Shown: one piece after another, positions 28,146-37,542 of the stretch
How the letters are laid out: each line of letters starts with the position of its first letter
How positions within the stretch are numbered: the first letter of the stretch is position 1
Assembly: GCA_965247975.1 (NCBI GenBank)
Contig: OZ252050.1
Location: 1 to 64,000 of the forward strand
Length of the DNA: 64,000 bases
From: Taishania sp965247975
GTDB lineage: Bacteria > Bacteroidota > Bacteroidia > Flavobacteriales_D > Crocinitomicaceae
Direction of reading: 5' to 3'
Notes under the pieces: generated by a model
The model's input: only the letters and a program-made list of their open reading frames with translations
The model's database searches: none
What the model was told of the DNA's origin: nothing
Position numbers and translations under genes: made by a program

Positions 28146-29153
28146 TTATTTTCTTCCTAGCATTATTCCTAATATGATCTCGTGTCCACCATTAGAATAG
28201 TTTCTTACTTCTGACATATCAAAATCATACGAATAACCAAATTTAAATCTATTACTGATAGTTATTCCAGCCATTCCAACCAATGTGTTTGAATTTCGAT
28301 AGGATGCTCCAAACCAAAAACGGTCATTTATCTCAGCTGTCAAAGATCCTTCTAGCGAAAAATTGTACGTATTAATAAACTTAAATAATACAGAAGGTGT
28401 AAGTCTTAATTTTTTTGAAACTGGAATATGGTAACCACCTGTAAATTGATAATATAAATCAGGCTGAACATTGGATGTCCCCGAACCAAATTTTGCCAAA
28501 TCCTGGGTCAATTGATCGACCGATGCGCCAACGAATAAATTCTTTGAATACAAATACAAACCAGCTGAAATATTCAGATAATTAATACGACCTTGAGATG
28601 CAACAAATTCATTGTACTCATCATCTGTAATATAAGTTGTAGCACCAGGCATTTGACTTAAAACTTGCGCTCTATCCTTGTTAAAACGATCATTGGAAAT
28701 TCCAATTTTAGTTCCAAAAGATAAATTAACTTTTTTAGATACGGGTAAATGCAAAGCATATGTACCTGCAAATGACAATTTACCAAATGCACCATATTGA
28801 TCAGAAATAATTTGACCTCCAATCGCGTGCTTAAATTTTCCTGTTGCAACTTTGGGAGATGAAATAATCCCTTGACTTGTTCTAAGCGATGGTACAAATT
28901 CATTCCTTTTTCGTTTTAATACTGCACAAACGTAAGCGTAACCCGTTTTTGGTGCGTCATCAAAACCCGCCCATTGGTATCGTCCACCAACGGTAATATC
29001 CAAAAAATCATAAACACCACATGCTGCTGGATTCACCATGTACTGATTTCGTGAAAACTGACTGAATTGAGGTAATTGTTGACCAAATGCAGGCAAACCA
29101 ATCGCTACAACTATCGTAACTATGATAAGATTTATATTTTTCATCATTTTCAT
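28146..29153 (-). CDS. PorP/SprF family outer-membrane protein
   Basis: A 335-residue beta-barrel protein of the PorP/SprF family. A signal peptide ends PAFGQ, then QLPQFSQFSRNQYMVNPAACG is the typical start. In Flavobacterium the SprF type is needed to place its neighbouring type B adhesin (SprB) on the surface. Here it follows the 2126-residue adhesin by 22 bases and is followed by the OmpA/PD40 gene, so it is probably its dedicated attachment partner. Confidence 0.92.
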   Translation of the reverse strand: MKMMKNINLIIVTIVVAIGLPAFGQQLPQFSQFSRNQYMVNPAACGVYDFLDITVGGRYQWAGFDDAPKTGYAYVCAVLKRKRNEFVPSLRTSQGIISSPKVATGKFKHAIGGQIISDQYGAFGKLSFAGTYALHLPVSKKVNLSFGTKIGISNDRFNKDRAQVLSQMPGATTYITDDEYNEFVASQGRINYLNISAGLYLYSKNLFVGASVDQLTQDLAKFGSGTSNVQPDLYYQFTGGYHIPVSKKLRLTPSVLFKFINTYNFSLEGSLTAEINDRFWFGASYRNSNTLVGMAGITISNRFKFGYSYDFDMSEVRNYSNGGHEIILGIMLGRK

Positions 29154-29175
29154 ATTAATTTTTATACACCAATAA

Positions 29176-32100
29176 TTAGTTTCTAATAATGGAAATTGTT
29201 CCTTTCATTCCATCTCCACTACCATCATTGTAGTTGATTATATAATAGTAAGAAGCAACAGGTAATTTTTTACCATTTAATGTTCCATCCCAAGCATTAC
29301 TATTGTATGGATTTGAAGCATCTGCATTAAATTTAAATACTTCATTACCTAGTCGATCAAAAATTATAATGTTACTGTTAGGATAAAGAATATCAATATT
29401 TTCAATGATCCAAGTATTATTAGGTGCTTTATCTGGAGTAATTGCCGTTGGAACAAGCAAATCACATGCATTAAAGGTTACAACAGCTTCTTCAACAGTG
29501 CTAATACAATTATCGACACCTACAGCAATTACAAAATAGGAAGTTGAACCTAAAATTTCTTGTACATCTAAAGTCGCATTTGTACCAATTAAATCGGTTA
29601 ATAATGCATCCGAATACCATTCATAAGTTCCTGATGAACCTGATGCTGTAACAACCGTATTGATGTCTCCCAAACAATAGGTTGCATCTGAAACGCTCGG
29701 TGGATCTAATTCATTTATCACGATGTTTTGTGTTTGTGTAGAACTATTTCCATTAACGTCTGTGTATGTCCATGTTACGACCGTTGTTCCAAGTGCAGAG
29801 ATAGGAAGTGTTGCATCATTTGTAACAGTTACTGCACCTCCACAGTTATCAGTTGCAGTTGGCGCTGTCAAACTTGCAACCGCACATTGAGTTGTTACAT
29901 CTGATAATGTTGCCACATCTGCTACAGGAGCTGATACGTCATTAAGAACTATGTTTTGTGTTTGTGTCGAACTGTTTCCGTTAGCATCTGTGTAAGTCCA
30001 CGTAACAACTGTTGTTCCTTGAGTTATAATTGGCAGCGCTGCATTGTTTGTTACCGTTACCGCTCCTCCACAATTATCTGTTGCTGTTGGTGCAGTCAAT
30101 GATGTAACTGAACATTCTGCCGTCACATTCACCAAGGTAGCTAAATTAGGAACTGGCGCAGTATTGTCATCAAGAATAACGTTTTGCGTTTGTGTTGAAC
30201 TGTTACCATTCACATCTGTATATGTCCACGTTACAACTGTCGTTCCTTGTGTCGTTATTGGAAGTGTTGCATTGTTTGTCACTGTTATTACTCCACCACA
30301 GTTATCTGTTGCTGTTGGCGCTGTCAATGATGCAACAGAACATTCAGCAGTTACATTCGCTAAAGTTGCCAAAGTTGGAACTGGTGCGGTAACATCGTCA
30401 ATCACAACATTTTGTAATTGCGTTGAACTATTTCCATTCACATCGGTGTATGTCCAAGTAACAACTGTTGTTCCTTGAGCTGTAATAGGAAGTGCTGCAT
30501 TGTTTGTAACTGAAACCACTCCACCACAGTTGTCTGTTGCTGTTGGTGCAGTCAATGAAGTTACTATGCATTCTGCAGTTACATCAGCCAATGTCGCAAC
30601 CGTAGGAACTGGCGCAGTATTGTCGTCAAGTATAACATTCTGCGTTTGTGTTGAACTGTTACCATTCACATCTGTATATGTCCAAGTAATCAAAGTTGTA
30701 CCTTGTGTAGTGATTGGAAGCGAAGCATTGTTTGTAACAGTCACTACTCCACCACAGTTATCTATTGCTGTTGGCGCTGTCAACGAAGTTACAGAACATT
30801 CAGCTGTTACATTCACTAAGCTTGCCACAGTTGGAACCGGTGCTGTATTGTCGTCAAGAATAACGTTTTGCGTTTGTGTTGAGCTATTTCCATTCACATC
30901 TGTATATGTCCAAGTGACAACTGTAGTTCCTTGAGCTGTAATAGGAAGTGCTGCATTGTTTGTAACTGAAACAACTCCACCACAGTTATCTGTTGCTGTT
31001 GGTGCTGTCAAAGATGCCACAGAACATTCAGCGGATACATTGGCTAATGTCGCAACCGTTGGAACTGGTGCGGTGTTGTCGTCCAGAATAACGTTTTGAG
31101 TTTGTGTTGAGCTATTACCATTCGCATCTGTATATGTCCAAGTTACAATCGTAGTTCCTTGAGCTGTGATTGGAAGGGCAGCATTGTTTGTTACAATCAC
31201 CACTCCTCCACAGTTGTCTGTTGCTGTTGGTGCTGTCAATGATGAAACAGAACATTCAGCAGTTACATTCGCTAACGATGCAATTGTTGGAACTGGTGCC
31301 GTATTGTCATCAAGAATAACGTTTTGCGTTTGCGTTGAGCTATTTCCATTCACGTCTGTATATGTCCAAGTAACGACCGTTGTACCTTGCGCAGTGATTG
31401 GAAGCGTTGCATTGTTCGTTACAGTTACCAATCCACCACAGTTGTCTGTTGCTGATGGAGCAGTCAATGATGAAACTGAACATTCTGCTGTCACATTCGC
31501 TAAAGTTGCAATAGTTGGAACTGGCGCTGTATTATCATCAAGAATTACATTCTGCGTTTGTGTGGAGCTATTTCCATTTACGTCAGAATACGTCCAAGTT
31601 ACAACCGTTGTTCCTTGAGTTGTGATTGGAAGTGAAGCATTGTTTGTTACTGTCACCAATCCACCACAGTTATCTGTTGCTGTTGGAGCAGTCAATGATG
31701 TAACAGAACATTCAGCTGTTACATTCACCAAAGTTGCAAGCGTTGGAACTGGTGCTGTATTGTCATCAATAATTACATTTTGTGTTTGTGTTGATGAATT
31801 TCCAGATGGGTCTGTATATGTCCAAGTAACTAATGTTGTTCCTTGAGCCGTGATTGGAAGTGTTGCATTGTTTGTAACTGTTACCAAGCCACCACAGTTG
31901 TCTGTTGCTGTTGGAGCTGTCAAACTTGTCACTGAGCACTCAGCTGTGATGTTTGCCAAAGAAGCAACAGTTGGCACAGGTGGAATATTATCTGTTATGA
32001 CAACATTTTGCGTCTGCGTGGAGCTATTTCCATTCACGTCTGTATATGTCCAAGTAACTACTGTAGTTCCTTGCGCTGTTATTGGGAGTGTAGCATTATT

Positions 32101-35100
32101 CGTTACTGACACCGCACCGCCACAATTGTCCGTTGCCGTTGGTGCTATTAATGATGTAACAGAGCAAGCTGCTGTTACATTCGCTAAAGTTGCAAGAGTT
32201 GGAACTGGCGCAGTATTGTCATCAAGAACAACATTCTGCGTTTGCGTTGAGCTATTTCCGTTTACGTCTGTATAAGTCCAAGTTACGACTGTTGTTCCTT
32301 GAGCAGTGATTGGAAGTGTTGCATTGTTTGTTACTGTTACTACTCCACCACAGTTATCTGTTGCTGTTGGTGCTGTCAATGAAGTCACTGAACATTCTGC
32401 TGTTACATTCGCTAATGTTGCAACTGTTGGAACTGGTGCTGTATTATCATCTAGAATTACATTTTGTGTTTGCGTTGATGAGTTCCCAGATGGATCAGTA
32501 TACGTCCAAGTTACGACCGTTGTTCCTTGTGCTGTGATTGGAAGTGTTGCGTTGTTTGTTACTGTCACCACTCCACCACAGTTGTCTGTTGCTGTTGGTG
32601 CAGTCAAAGCAGTTACAGAACATTCCGCTGTTACGTTCGCTAAAGTTGCAAGCGCTGGAACTGGTGCGGTATTATCGTCAAGAATTACGTTTTGTGTTTG
32701 TGTTGACGAATTTCCCGATGGATCTGTGTAAGTCCATGTCACAACTGTAGTTCCTTGAACAGTAATTGGCAGTGTTGCATTGTTTGAAACTGTTACCAAG
32801 CCACCACAGTTGTCTGTTGCTGTTGGCGCTGTCAATGAAGTTACTGAACACTCAGCTGTAATGTTTGCCAAAGATGCAGCATCCGCTACTGGCGGAATGT
32901 TATCGGTGATGATAACGTTTTGTGTCTGTGAAGAGCTATTTCCATTCACGTCTGTATATGTCCAAGTGACAATTGTAGTTCCTTGAGCAGTAATTGGAAG
33001 CGTCGCATCATTTGTTACTGTTACTAATCCACCGCAGTTATCTGTTGCTGTTGGCGCTGTTAACGACGTAACGGAACAAGGTGCTGTTACATTTGCAAGC
33101 GATGCCAAATCAGCCACTGGAGCCGTAACATCATCAAGGATTACATTTTGTGTTTGCGTTGAACTATTTCCATTCACATCTGTGTAAGTCCAAGTTACGA
33201 CTGTTGTTCCTTGTGTTGTAATTGGCAGTGTTGCATTGTTTGTTACTGTTACTAAGCCTCCACAGTTATCAGTTGCTGTTGGTGATGTCAGTGATGTCAC
33301 AGAACATTCTGCAGTTACATTAGGAAGTGTCGCAACTGTTGGAATTGGCGCAGTATTATCATCAAGAATTACATTTTGCGTTTGAGTAGCCGTATTTCCG
33401 TTTCCATCATTGTAAGTCCAAGTAACGACTGTTGTTCCTTGAGTTGTGATTGGGAGTGAAGCATTGTTTGTTACAGTCACCGCTCCACCACAGTTGTCTG
33501 TTGCTGTTGGTGCTGTCAAAGAAGTAACAGAACATTCCGCTGTTACATTCACTAAAGTTGCAAGCGTTGGAACTGGTGCAGTAATATCGTCAAGAATTAC
33601 GTTTTGTGCTTGTGTTGATGAATTACCAGATGCGTCAGTGTAGGTCCATGTGACTACTGTTGTTCCTTGCGTTGTGATTGGAAGCGATGCATTGTTTGTA
33701 ACTGTTACAACTCCGGCGCAATTATCTGTTGCCGATGGTGCTGTCAAACTAGTTACTGAACACTCTGCTGTAACGTTTGCCAAAGATGCAGCCGTTGGCA
33801 CAGGCGGAATGTTATCTGTAATGACTACATTTTGAGTCTGTGTGGAGCTATTTCCATTAACATCTGTATACGTCCAAGTTACAACTGTAGTTCCTTGAGC
33901 AGTAATTGGAAGGGTTGCATCGTTTGTTACCGTTACCAATCCACCACAATTATCTGTTGCCGTTGGTGCTGTTAACGATGTAACAGAGCAAGGCGCCGTT
34001 ATGTTAGCCAATGAAGCAACTGATGGAACCGGTCCAGTTACATCGTCAACTACTACATTTTGCGTTTGCGTTGAGCTATTTCCATTCACATCTGTATAAG
34101 TCCAAGTAACAACTGTTGTTCCTTGTGTAGTGATTGGAAGTGTTGCATCGTTTGTTACTGTTACTAATCCACCGCAGTTATCTGTTGCCGTTGGTGCAGT
34201 TAATGAAGTTACTGAACATTCAGCATTGACATTAGGAAGTGTTGCGAGAGTTGGGGCTGGTGCTGAAACATCATCAATGATAACATTTTGTGTTTGTGTT
34301 GAGCTATTTCCATTTACGTCAGTATACGTCCAAGTCACAACTGTTGTACCTTGAGTTGTTATTGGAAGTGTTGCGTTGTTTGTTACCGTAATCAAGCCCG
34401 GACAATTGTCTGTTGCTGTTGGTGCTGTAAATGATGTTACTGAACATTCCGCTGTTACATTCGCTAAAGTTGCGAGCGTAGGAATTGGTGCAGTATTGTC
34501 ATCAATAATTACATTTTGCGTTTGTGTTGATGAATTTCCAGATGGATCTGTGTAGGTCCATGTGACTACGGTTGTTCCTTGCGCAGTGATTGGGAGTGTT
34601 GCATCGTTTGTAACTGTAACAACTCCTCCACAATTATCTGTTGCTGTTGGCGCAGTTAGTGAAGTCACTGAACACTGTGCTGTGATGTCTGCCAAAGATG
34701 CCGCATCTGCTGCAGGCGCAATGTTATCCGTTATGATGACATTTTGTGTCTGGGTAGAAGAATTGCCTGTGCCATCCGTATATGTCCAGGTGACGACTGT
34801 AGTACCTGACGCTGTGATTGGTAGCGTAACGTCTGGCGTTCCGGTGACAGTCCCTGAACAATTATCTGTAGCTGTTGGTGCCGTTAAGGAAGTTACAGAG
34901 CATGGAGCCGAAATATTTGGTAGCGTAACCAAATCCGGCACCGGTGCAGTGTTATCAGCACTAACTGTGATGGTCACGGAATATGAGACTATACACAGTG
35001 GATCTCCTCCTCCCAAATCGCCGGCCCTTAAAAACCAAGTTCCAAAAGCACTCGTTCCATTATATGTGTTTAAATTCCCATTATTTGGTCGAAATGTTCC

Positions 35101-35556
35101 TGAAACGGGATCTATCCCTCCAATCACAGTTGGAGCTGCCTGATCCAAAATCGTTGTTGTGGTTGATGTTGAGCCATTACCTGTATATGAATTTGGTTGA
35201 ACCAAAATCACGTTATTTCCAGTTGGACCGTCTATTCTAAAGCTGGTTTCATTGTGAAACGAACTACCGGTTAGAGGAGCCAAACACGTACCATCTGTTT
35301 TTGCCCACGTGATCGAAACATTGACATCGGTAATTTGGCAATTTCCGTTCGTGAAGTCAGCCGCTGAGAAAGATACACCCGGAAGTGTGGCACAATAAGT
35401 TCCGCATCCATCAATTGAAATTGATGCTGGGCCAACGTACGTTTTAGTTACTGTGGTTTGAGAAAAACTGTTCGAAATTGCAAAAACAAAAAGGAAAACT
35501 GCTGTAAACAAGGACCTTGAGTTATTGTTCAAAAAGAGTAGAATCTTGCGCTTCAT
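29176..35556 (-). CDS. Giant T9SS type B adhesin with 23 HYR-like repeats
   Basis: A 2126-residue surface protein. A signal peptide ends NSFSQ. A P-domain-like module (about 40-200) follows. Then come 23 tandem 76-residue Ig/HYR-like repeats, each with ECSVTSLTAPTATDNCGG, GTTVVTWTYTD and NGNSSTQTQN and two cysteines. A short Ig-like module (about 1965-2035) precedes the C-terminal gliding-motility/CHU_C type B sorting domain (VPTAITPDKAPNNTW ... FDRLGNEVF ... WDGTLNGKKLP). It resembles SprB-like mobile adhesins in plan. The repeats are Ser/Thr-rich, and a GT-C glycosyltransferase-like gene lies just upstream. It is first in an operon with PorP/SprF and OmpA genes. Confidence 0.93.
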   Translation of the reverse strand: MKRKILLFLNNNSRSLFTAVFLFVFAISNSFSQTTVTKTYVGPASISIDGCGTYCATLPGVSFSAADFTNGNCQITDVNVSITWAKTDGTCLAPLTGSSFHNETSFRIDGPTGNNVILVQPNSYTGNGSTSTTTTILDQAAPTVIGGIDPVSGTFRPNNGNLNTYNGTSAFGTWFLRAGDLGGGDPLCIVSYSVTITVSADNTAPVPDLVTLPNISAPCSVTSLTAPTATDNCSGTVTGTPDVTLPITASGTTVVTWTYTDGTGNSSTQTQNVIITDNIAPAADAASLADITAQCSVTSLTAPTATDNCGGVVTVTNDATLPITAQGTTVVTWTYTDPSGNSSTQTQNVIIDDNTAPIPTLATLANVTAECSVTSFTAPTATDNCPGLITVTNNATLPITTQGTTVVTWTYTDVNGNSSTQTQNVIIDDVSAPAPTLATLPNVNAECSVTSLTAPTATDNCGGLVTVTNDATLPITTQGTTVVTWTYTDVNGNSSTQTQNVVVDDVTGPVPSVASLANITAPCSVTSLTAPTATDNCGGLVTVTNDATLPITAQGTTVVTWTYTDVNGNSSTQTQNVVITDNIPPVPTAASLANVTAECSVTSLTAPSATDNCAGVVTVTNNASLPITTQGTTVVTWTYTDASGNSSTQAQNVILDDITAPVPTLATLVNVTAECSVTSLTAPTATDNCGGAVTVTNNASLPITTQGTTVVTWTYNDGNGNTATQTQNVILDDNTAPIPTVATLPNVTAECSVTSLTSPTATDNCGGLVTVTNNATLPITTQGTTVVTWTYTDVNGNSSTQTQNVILDDVTAPVADLASLANVTAPCSVTSLTAPTATDNCGGLVTVTNDATLPITAQGTTIVTWTYTDVNGNSSSQTQNVIITDNIPPVADAASLANITAECSVTSLTAPTATDNCGGLVTVSNNATLPITVQGTTVVTWTYTDPSGNSSTQTQNVILDDNTAPVPALATLANVTAECSVTALTAPTATDNCGGVVTVTNNATLPITAQGTTVVTWTYTDPSGNSSTQTQNVILDDNTAPVPTVATLANVTAECSVTSLTAPTATDNCGGVVTVTNNATLPITAQGTTVVTWTYTDVNGNSSTQTQNVVLDDNTAPVPTLATLANVTAACSVTSLIAPTATDNCGGAVSVTNNATLPITAQGTTVVTWTYTDVNGNSSTQTQNVVITDNIPPVPTVASLANITAECSVTSLTAPTATDNCGGLVTVTNNATLPITAQGTTLVTWTYTDPSGNSSTQTQNVIIDDNTAPVPTLATLVNVTAECSVTSLTAPTATDNCGGLVTVTNNASLPITTQGTTVVTWTYSDVNGNSSTQTQNVILDDNTAPVPTIATLANVTAECSVSSLTAPSATDNCGGLVTVTNNATLPITAQGTTVVTWTYTDVNGNSSTQTQNVILDDNTAPVPTIASLANVTAECSVSSLTAPTATDNCGGVVIVTNNAALPITAQGTTIVTWTYTDANGNSSTQTQNVILDDNTAPVPTVATLANVSAECSVASLTAPTATDNCGGVVSVTNNAALPITAQGTTVVTWTYTDVNGNSSTQTQNVILDDNTAPVPTVASLVNVTAECSVTSLTAPTAIDNCGGVVTVTNNASLPITTQGTTLITWTYTDVNGNSSTQTQNVILDDNTAPVPTVATLADVTAECIVTSLTAPTATDNCGGVVSVTNNAALPITAQGTTVVTWTYTDVNGNSSTQLQNVVIDDVTAPVPTLATLANVTAECSVASLTAPTATDNCGGVITVTNNATLPITTQGTTVVTWTYTDVNGNSSTQTQNVILDDNTAPVPNLATLVNVTAECSVTSLTAPTATDNCGGAVTVTNNAALPIITQGTTVVTWTYTDANGNSSTQTQNIVLNDVSAPVADVATLSDVTTQCAVASLTAPTATDNCGGAVTVTNDATLPISALGTTVVTWTYTDVNGNSSTQTQNIVINELDPPSVSDATYCLGDINTVVTASGSSGTYEWYSDALLTDLIGTNATLDVQEILGSTSYFVIAVGVDNCISTVEEAVVTFNACDLLVPTAITPDKAPNNTWIIENIDILYPNSNIIIFDRLGNEVFKFNADASNPYNSNAWDGTLNGKKLPVASYYYIINYNDGSGDGMKGTISIIRN
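29712..34955 (-). repeat. 228-bp x 23 in-frame tandem repeat array
   Basis: The coding repeats of the adhesin occupy about 5.24 kb. All units keep the 76-codon length. A four-unit higher-order pattern is visible in units 1-16, described in the findings. Open frames on the opposite strand within the array are a by-product of the repeated codon pattern. Confidence 0.9.
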
Positions 35557-35572
35557 TTAACTTAATTTTTGC

Positions 35573-35604
35573 GAAAATTAGTCAATAAAATTCTAAGTGC
35601 CAAA
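35573..35604 (-). promoter_or_regulatory. Candidate promoter of the adhesin operon
   Basis: On the minus strand TTTG (35604-35601), a 20-base spacer and TAATTTTC (35580-35573) approximate the Bacteroidota promoter, with one mismatch in the -7 box. It lies in the 67-base gap before the adhesin, so that operon need not depend on the glycan operon upstream. Confidence 0.4.
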
Positions 35605-35623
35605 TAAATAATTTACGTGGTAA

Positions 35624-37531
35624 TTACTTTTGTGTTATTAAACTATCAAGAATCCAGTCTCTATTTTTTAAAAGTGATTCATTGTTTGGACTTATTTTTA
35701 ATGCTTTTTCAGTTGCTTTTAATGCCAAATTATATTCCTTCTTGAAAATTCTAAGCATACTTAACAATTCAAAATATTTATAATCGTTTGTTGCCAGTTT
35801 TTCACCTTGAACTAAAATTTCAATCGCTTCATCTGGTTTATTTAATTTCATGAGGCAATATGCAATTGAGTAATTGATCTCTGACGTTTCTGAAATTGCT
35901 TTTGCCTTTTTGTAACTATCAAGGGCTAATTCAAAATTGTTTTGTGATAAGTAATATTTGCCCAATTGCAATAGAGGTGGAGCCAATCTTGGATGAGATT
36001 CTATCGTTTTCAAAAATGTTTCTTTTCCTTTATCAAAATTTCCAAACTCCATGTAAGCGCTCCCTAAATCCAACATTGGTTTCATGGATCTATCTGATAT
36101 TTCAACAGCTCTTTTATAATGGTAAAGTATTTTTTCTTGCTTTAATTCTGAAGGTGAATTGTAATAGTTCGCATGCAATAAACAAGCGTAATTGTAATTT
36201 ACCCTTGCACTCATCTTCAACACATTAATGTCTGTTTCGAAAAGTGTTTCATTATTTTCCCATGCTTTATTCCGATTGATTGATTTTGCAAAACCAAAAA
36301 CAAAGAAAACTGTAACCAATCCCAAAAGCCATTTAGCTCGCGGATTCTTCCAAATCGGAGTTGCATCCGTGTTAAAACTTCCTTTCGAAATTCGTTCAAT
36401 AAGTGAAACAACGACAATTAAAAAGCCCAAAGACGGAACAAATAAATATCGTTCAGCCATATAATCCGGCCCTATTTGAAGTATGTGGAGGTAAATGAAC
36501 AGAGTGATGAAGTAAAACAATATACCAAACAGTAAAATGGATTTTTTCTTGAATTCGCGATAAACTACATAGATCAATCCAAGATGTAAAATGATAGAAA
36601 TAATTACAACAGGATTCGACCACGAAACAATAGTGGAATAAGAGAAGCTATAATCATGGACTAAGGTTATGGGGAAAACAAGCAATCCTAAATCCTTCAA
36701 CAAAATACTCAATACATTCGGCAAAATCTCTTTGTAACCTTTTGCATCGAAAAGTGGATTACCAATAAATCCATCTTCACGGTATTGAGAAGACTCAATT
36801 AATGCTGTTGCATTATTTTCAAAAAAGGAGTCAGAATAAACATAAGAACGTATGGCAAATATCGCTAATCCTCCAAGAATTGGTAATACGTAAATTAGAT
36901 AAGGCTTTATACGTTCTGTTTTCTTGAAAAAAGCGATGATCACCAAAATCCCCATGAAGGTAATTCCGTTTTCCTTAGATAAAAACGAAGCCACCAAAGT
37001 CAGCATCGTGAGTAAAGCATAGAACCATTTGTGTTTTTCTTTTTCCAGAAAACTAAGAAAAGAAATCATTGAAAGCACGCCAAAAATCATGGTTAAAATT
37101 TCATCCCTTGATTTAATGTTTGCAACTACCTCCGTATGAACAGGAAGAACAATGAATAAACACGTTATTATCATTGCGAAAAGCGCATTCTTTTCCGGAA
37201 ACATGCGTCGTAAGAAGTAAAAAATGAGGCAACAAAGGAGTGCATAATAAAGTACATTCATAACATGTCCTGTTTTAGGTGTCATTCCTGAAATTTCAAC
37301 ATCCGCAGCAAAGCTTAACAATGAAATTGGTCTATAACCATAACGATGTTGGACATCATCTGATTTAATATTTCTAAAAAATTCCAACGGGTTTGAAAGC
37401 CCTTGCTGAACCCTGTCATTTTCAGTTATCACAATGGCATCATCCCAAGCGTAATCATGCTCAAATGTATTTCCATACTGAAAGAGAGCAAGTAAACAAA
37501 TAATCAGATATATTCTAGCTTTCTTGAACAT
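35624..37531 (-). CDS. GT-C glycosyltransferase-like membrane protein with TPR domain (TMTC-like)
   Basis: A 635-residue protein. About 10 transmembrane helices form the N-terminal 410 residues, with an early acidic loop YAWDDAIVITEND like that of PMT/TMTC-type GT-C enzymes. TPR repeats fill about residues 430-635. TMTC-type proteins transfer a sugar from a lipid carrier to protein; here the acceptor is unknown. It ends the long glycan operon (12 bases after the GT2 gene) and sits just before the Ser/Thr-rich adhesin, a plausible substrate. That link is inference. Confidence 0.78.
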   Translation of the reverse strand: MFKKARIYLIICLLALFQYGNTFEHDYAWDDAIVITENDRVQQGLSNPLEFFRNIKSDDVQHRYGYRPISLLSFAADVEISGMTPKTGHVMNVLYYALLCCLIFYFLRRMFPEKNALFAMIITCLFIVLPVHTEVVANIKSRDEILTMIFGVLSMISFLSFLEKEKHKWFYALLTMLTLVASFLSKENGITFMGILVIIAFFKKTERIKPYLIYVLPILGGLAIFAIRSYVYSDSFFENNATALIESSQYREDGFIGNPLFDAKGYKEILPNVLSILLKDLGLLVFPITLVHDYSFSYSTIVSWSNPVVIISIILHLGLIYVVYREFKKKSILLFGILFYFITLFIYLHILQIGPDYMAERYLFVPSLGFLIVVVSLIERISKGSFNTDATPIWKNPRAKWLLGLVTVFFVFGFAKSINRNKAWENNETLFETDINVLKMSARVNYNYACLLHANYYNSPSELKQEKILYHYKRAVEISDRSMKPMLDLGSAYMEFGNFDKGKETFLKTIESHPRLAPPLLQLGKYYLSQNNFELALDSYKKAKAISETSEINYSIAYCLMKLNKPDEAIEILVQGEKLATNDYKYFELLSMLRIFKKEYNLALKATEKALKISPNNESLLKNRDWILDSLITQK

Positions 37532-37542
37532 TTTATAGCATT

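Noticed and set aside
29712..34955. Possible CRISPR-like array because of regular repeats
   Set aside because: Period 228 bp, in frame, protein-coding and without unique spacers; it is a domain repeat.
30044..35143. Long plus-strand open frames with repeated VAVGAVN-type peptides inside the adhesin array
   Set aside because: They repeat with the 228-bp period of the minus-strand repeats and have no start signals or families; they are antisense shadows of the repeated codons.
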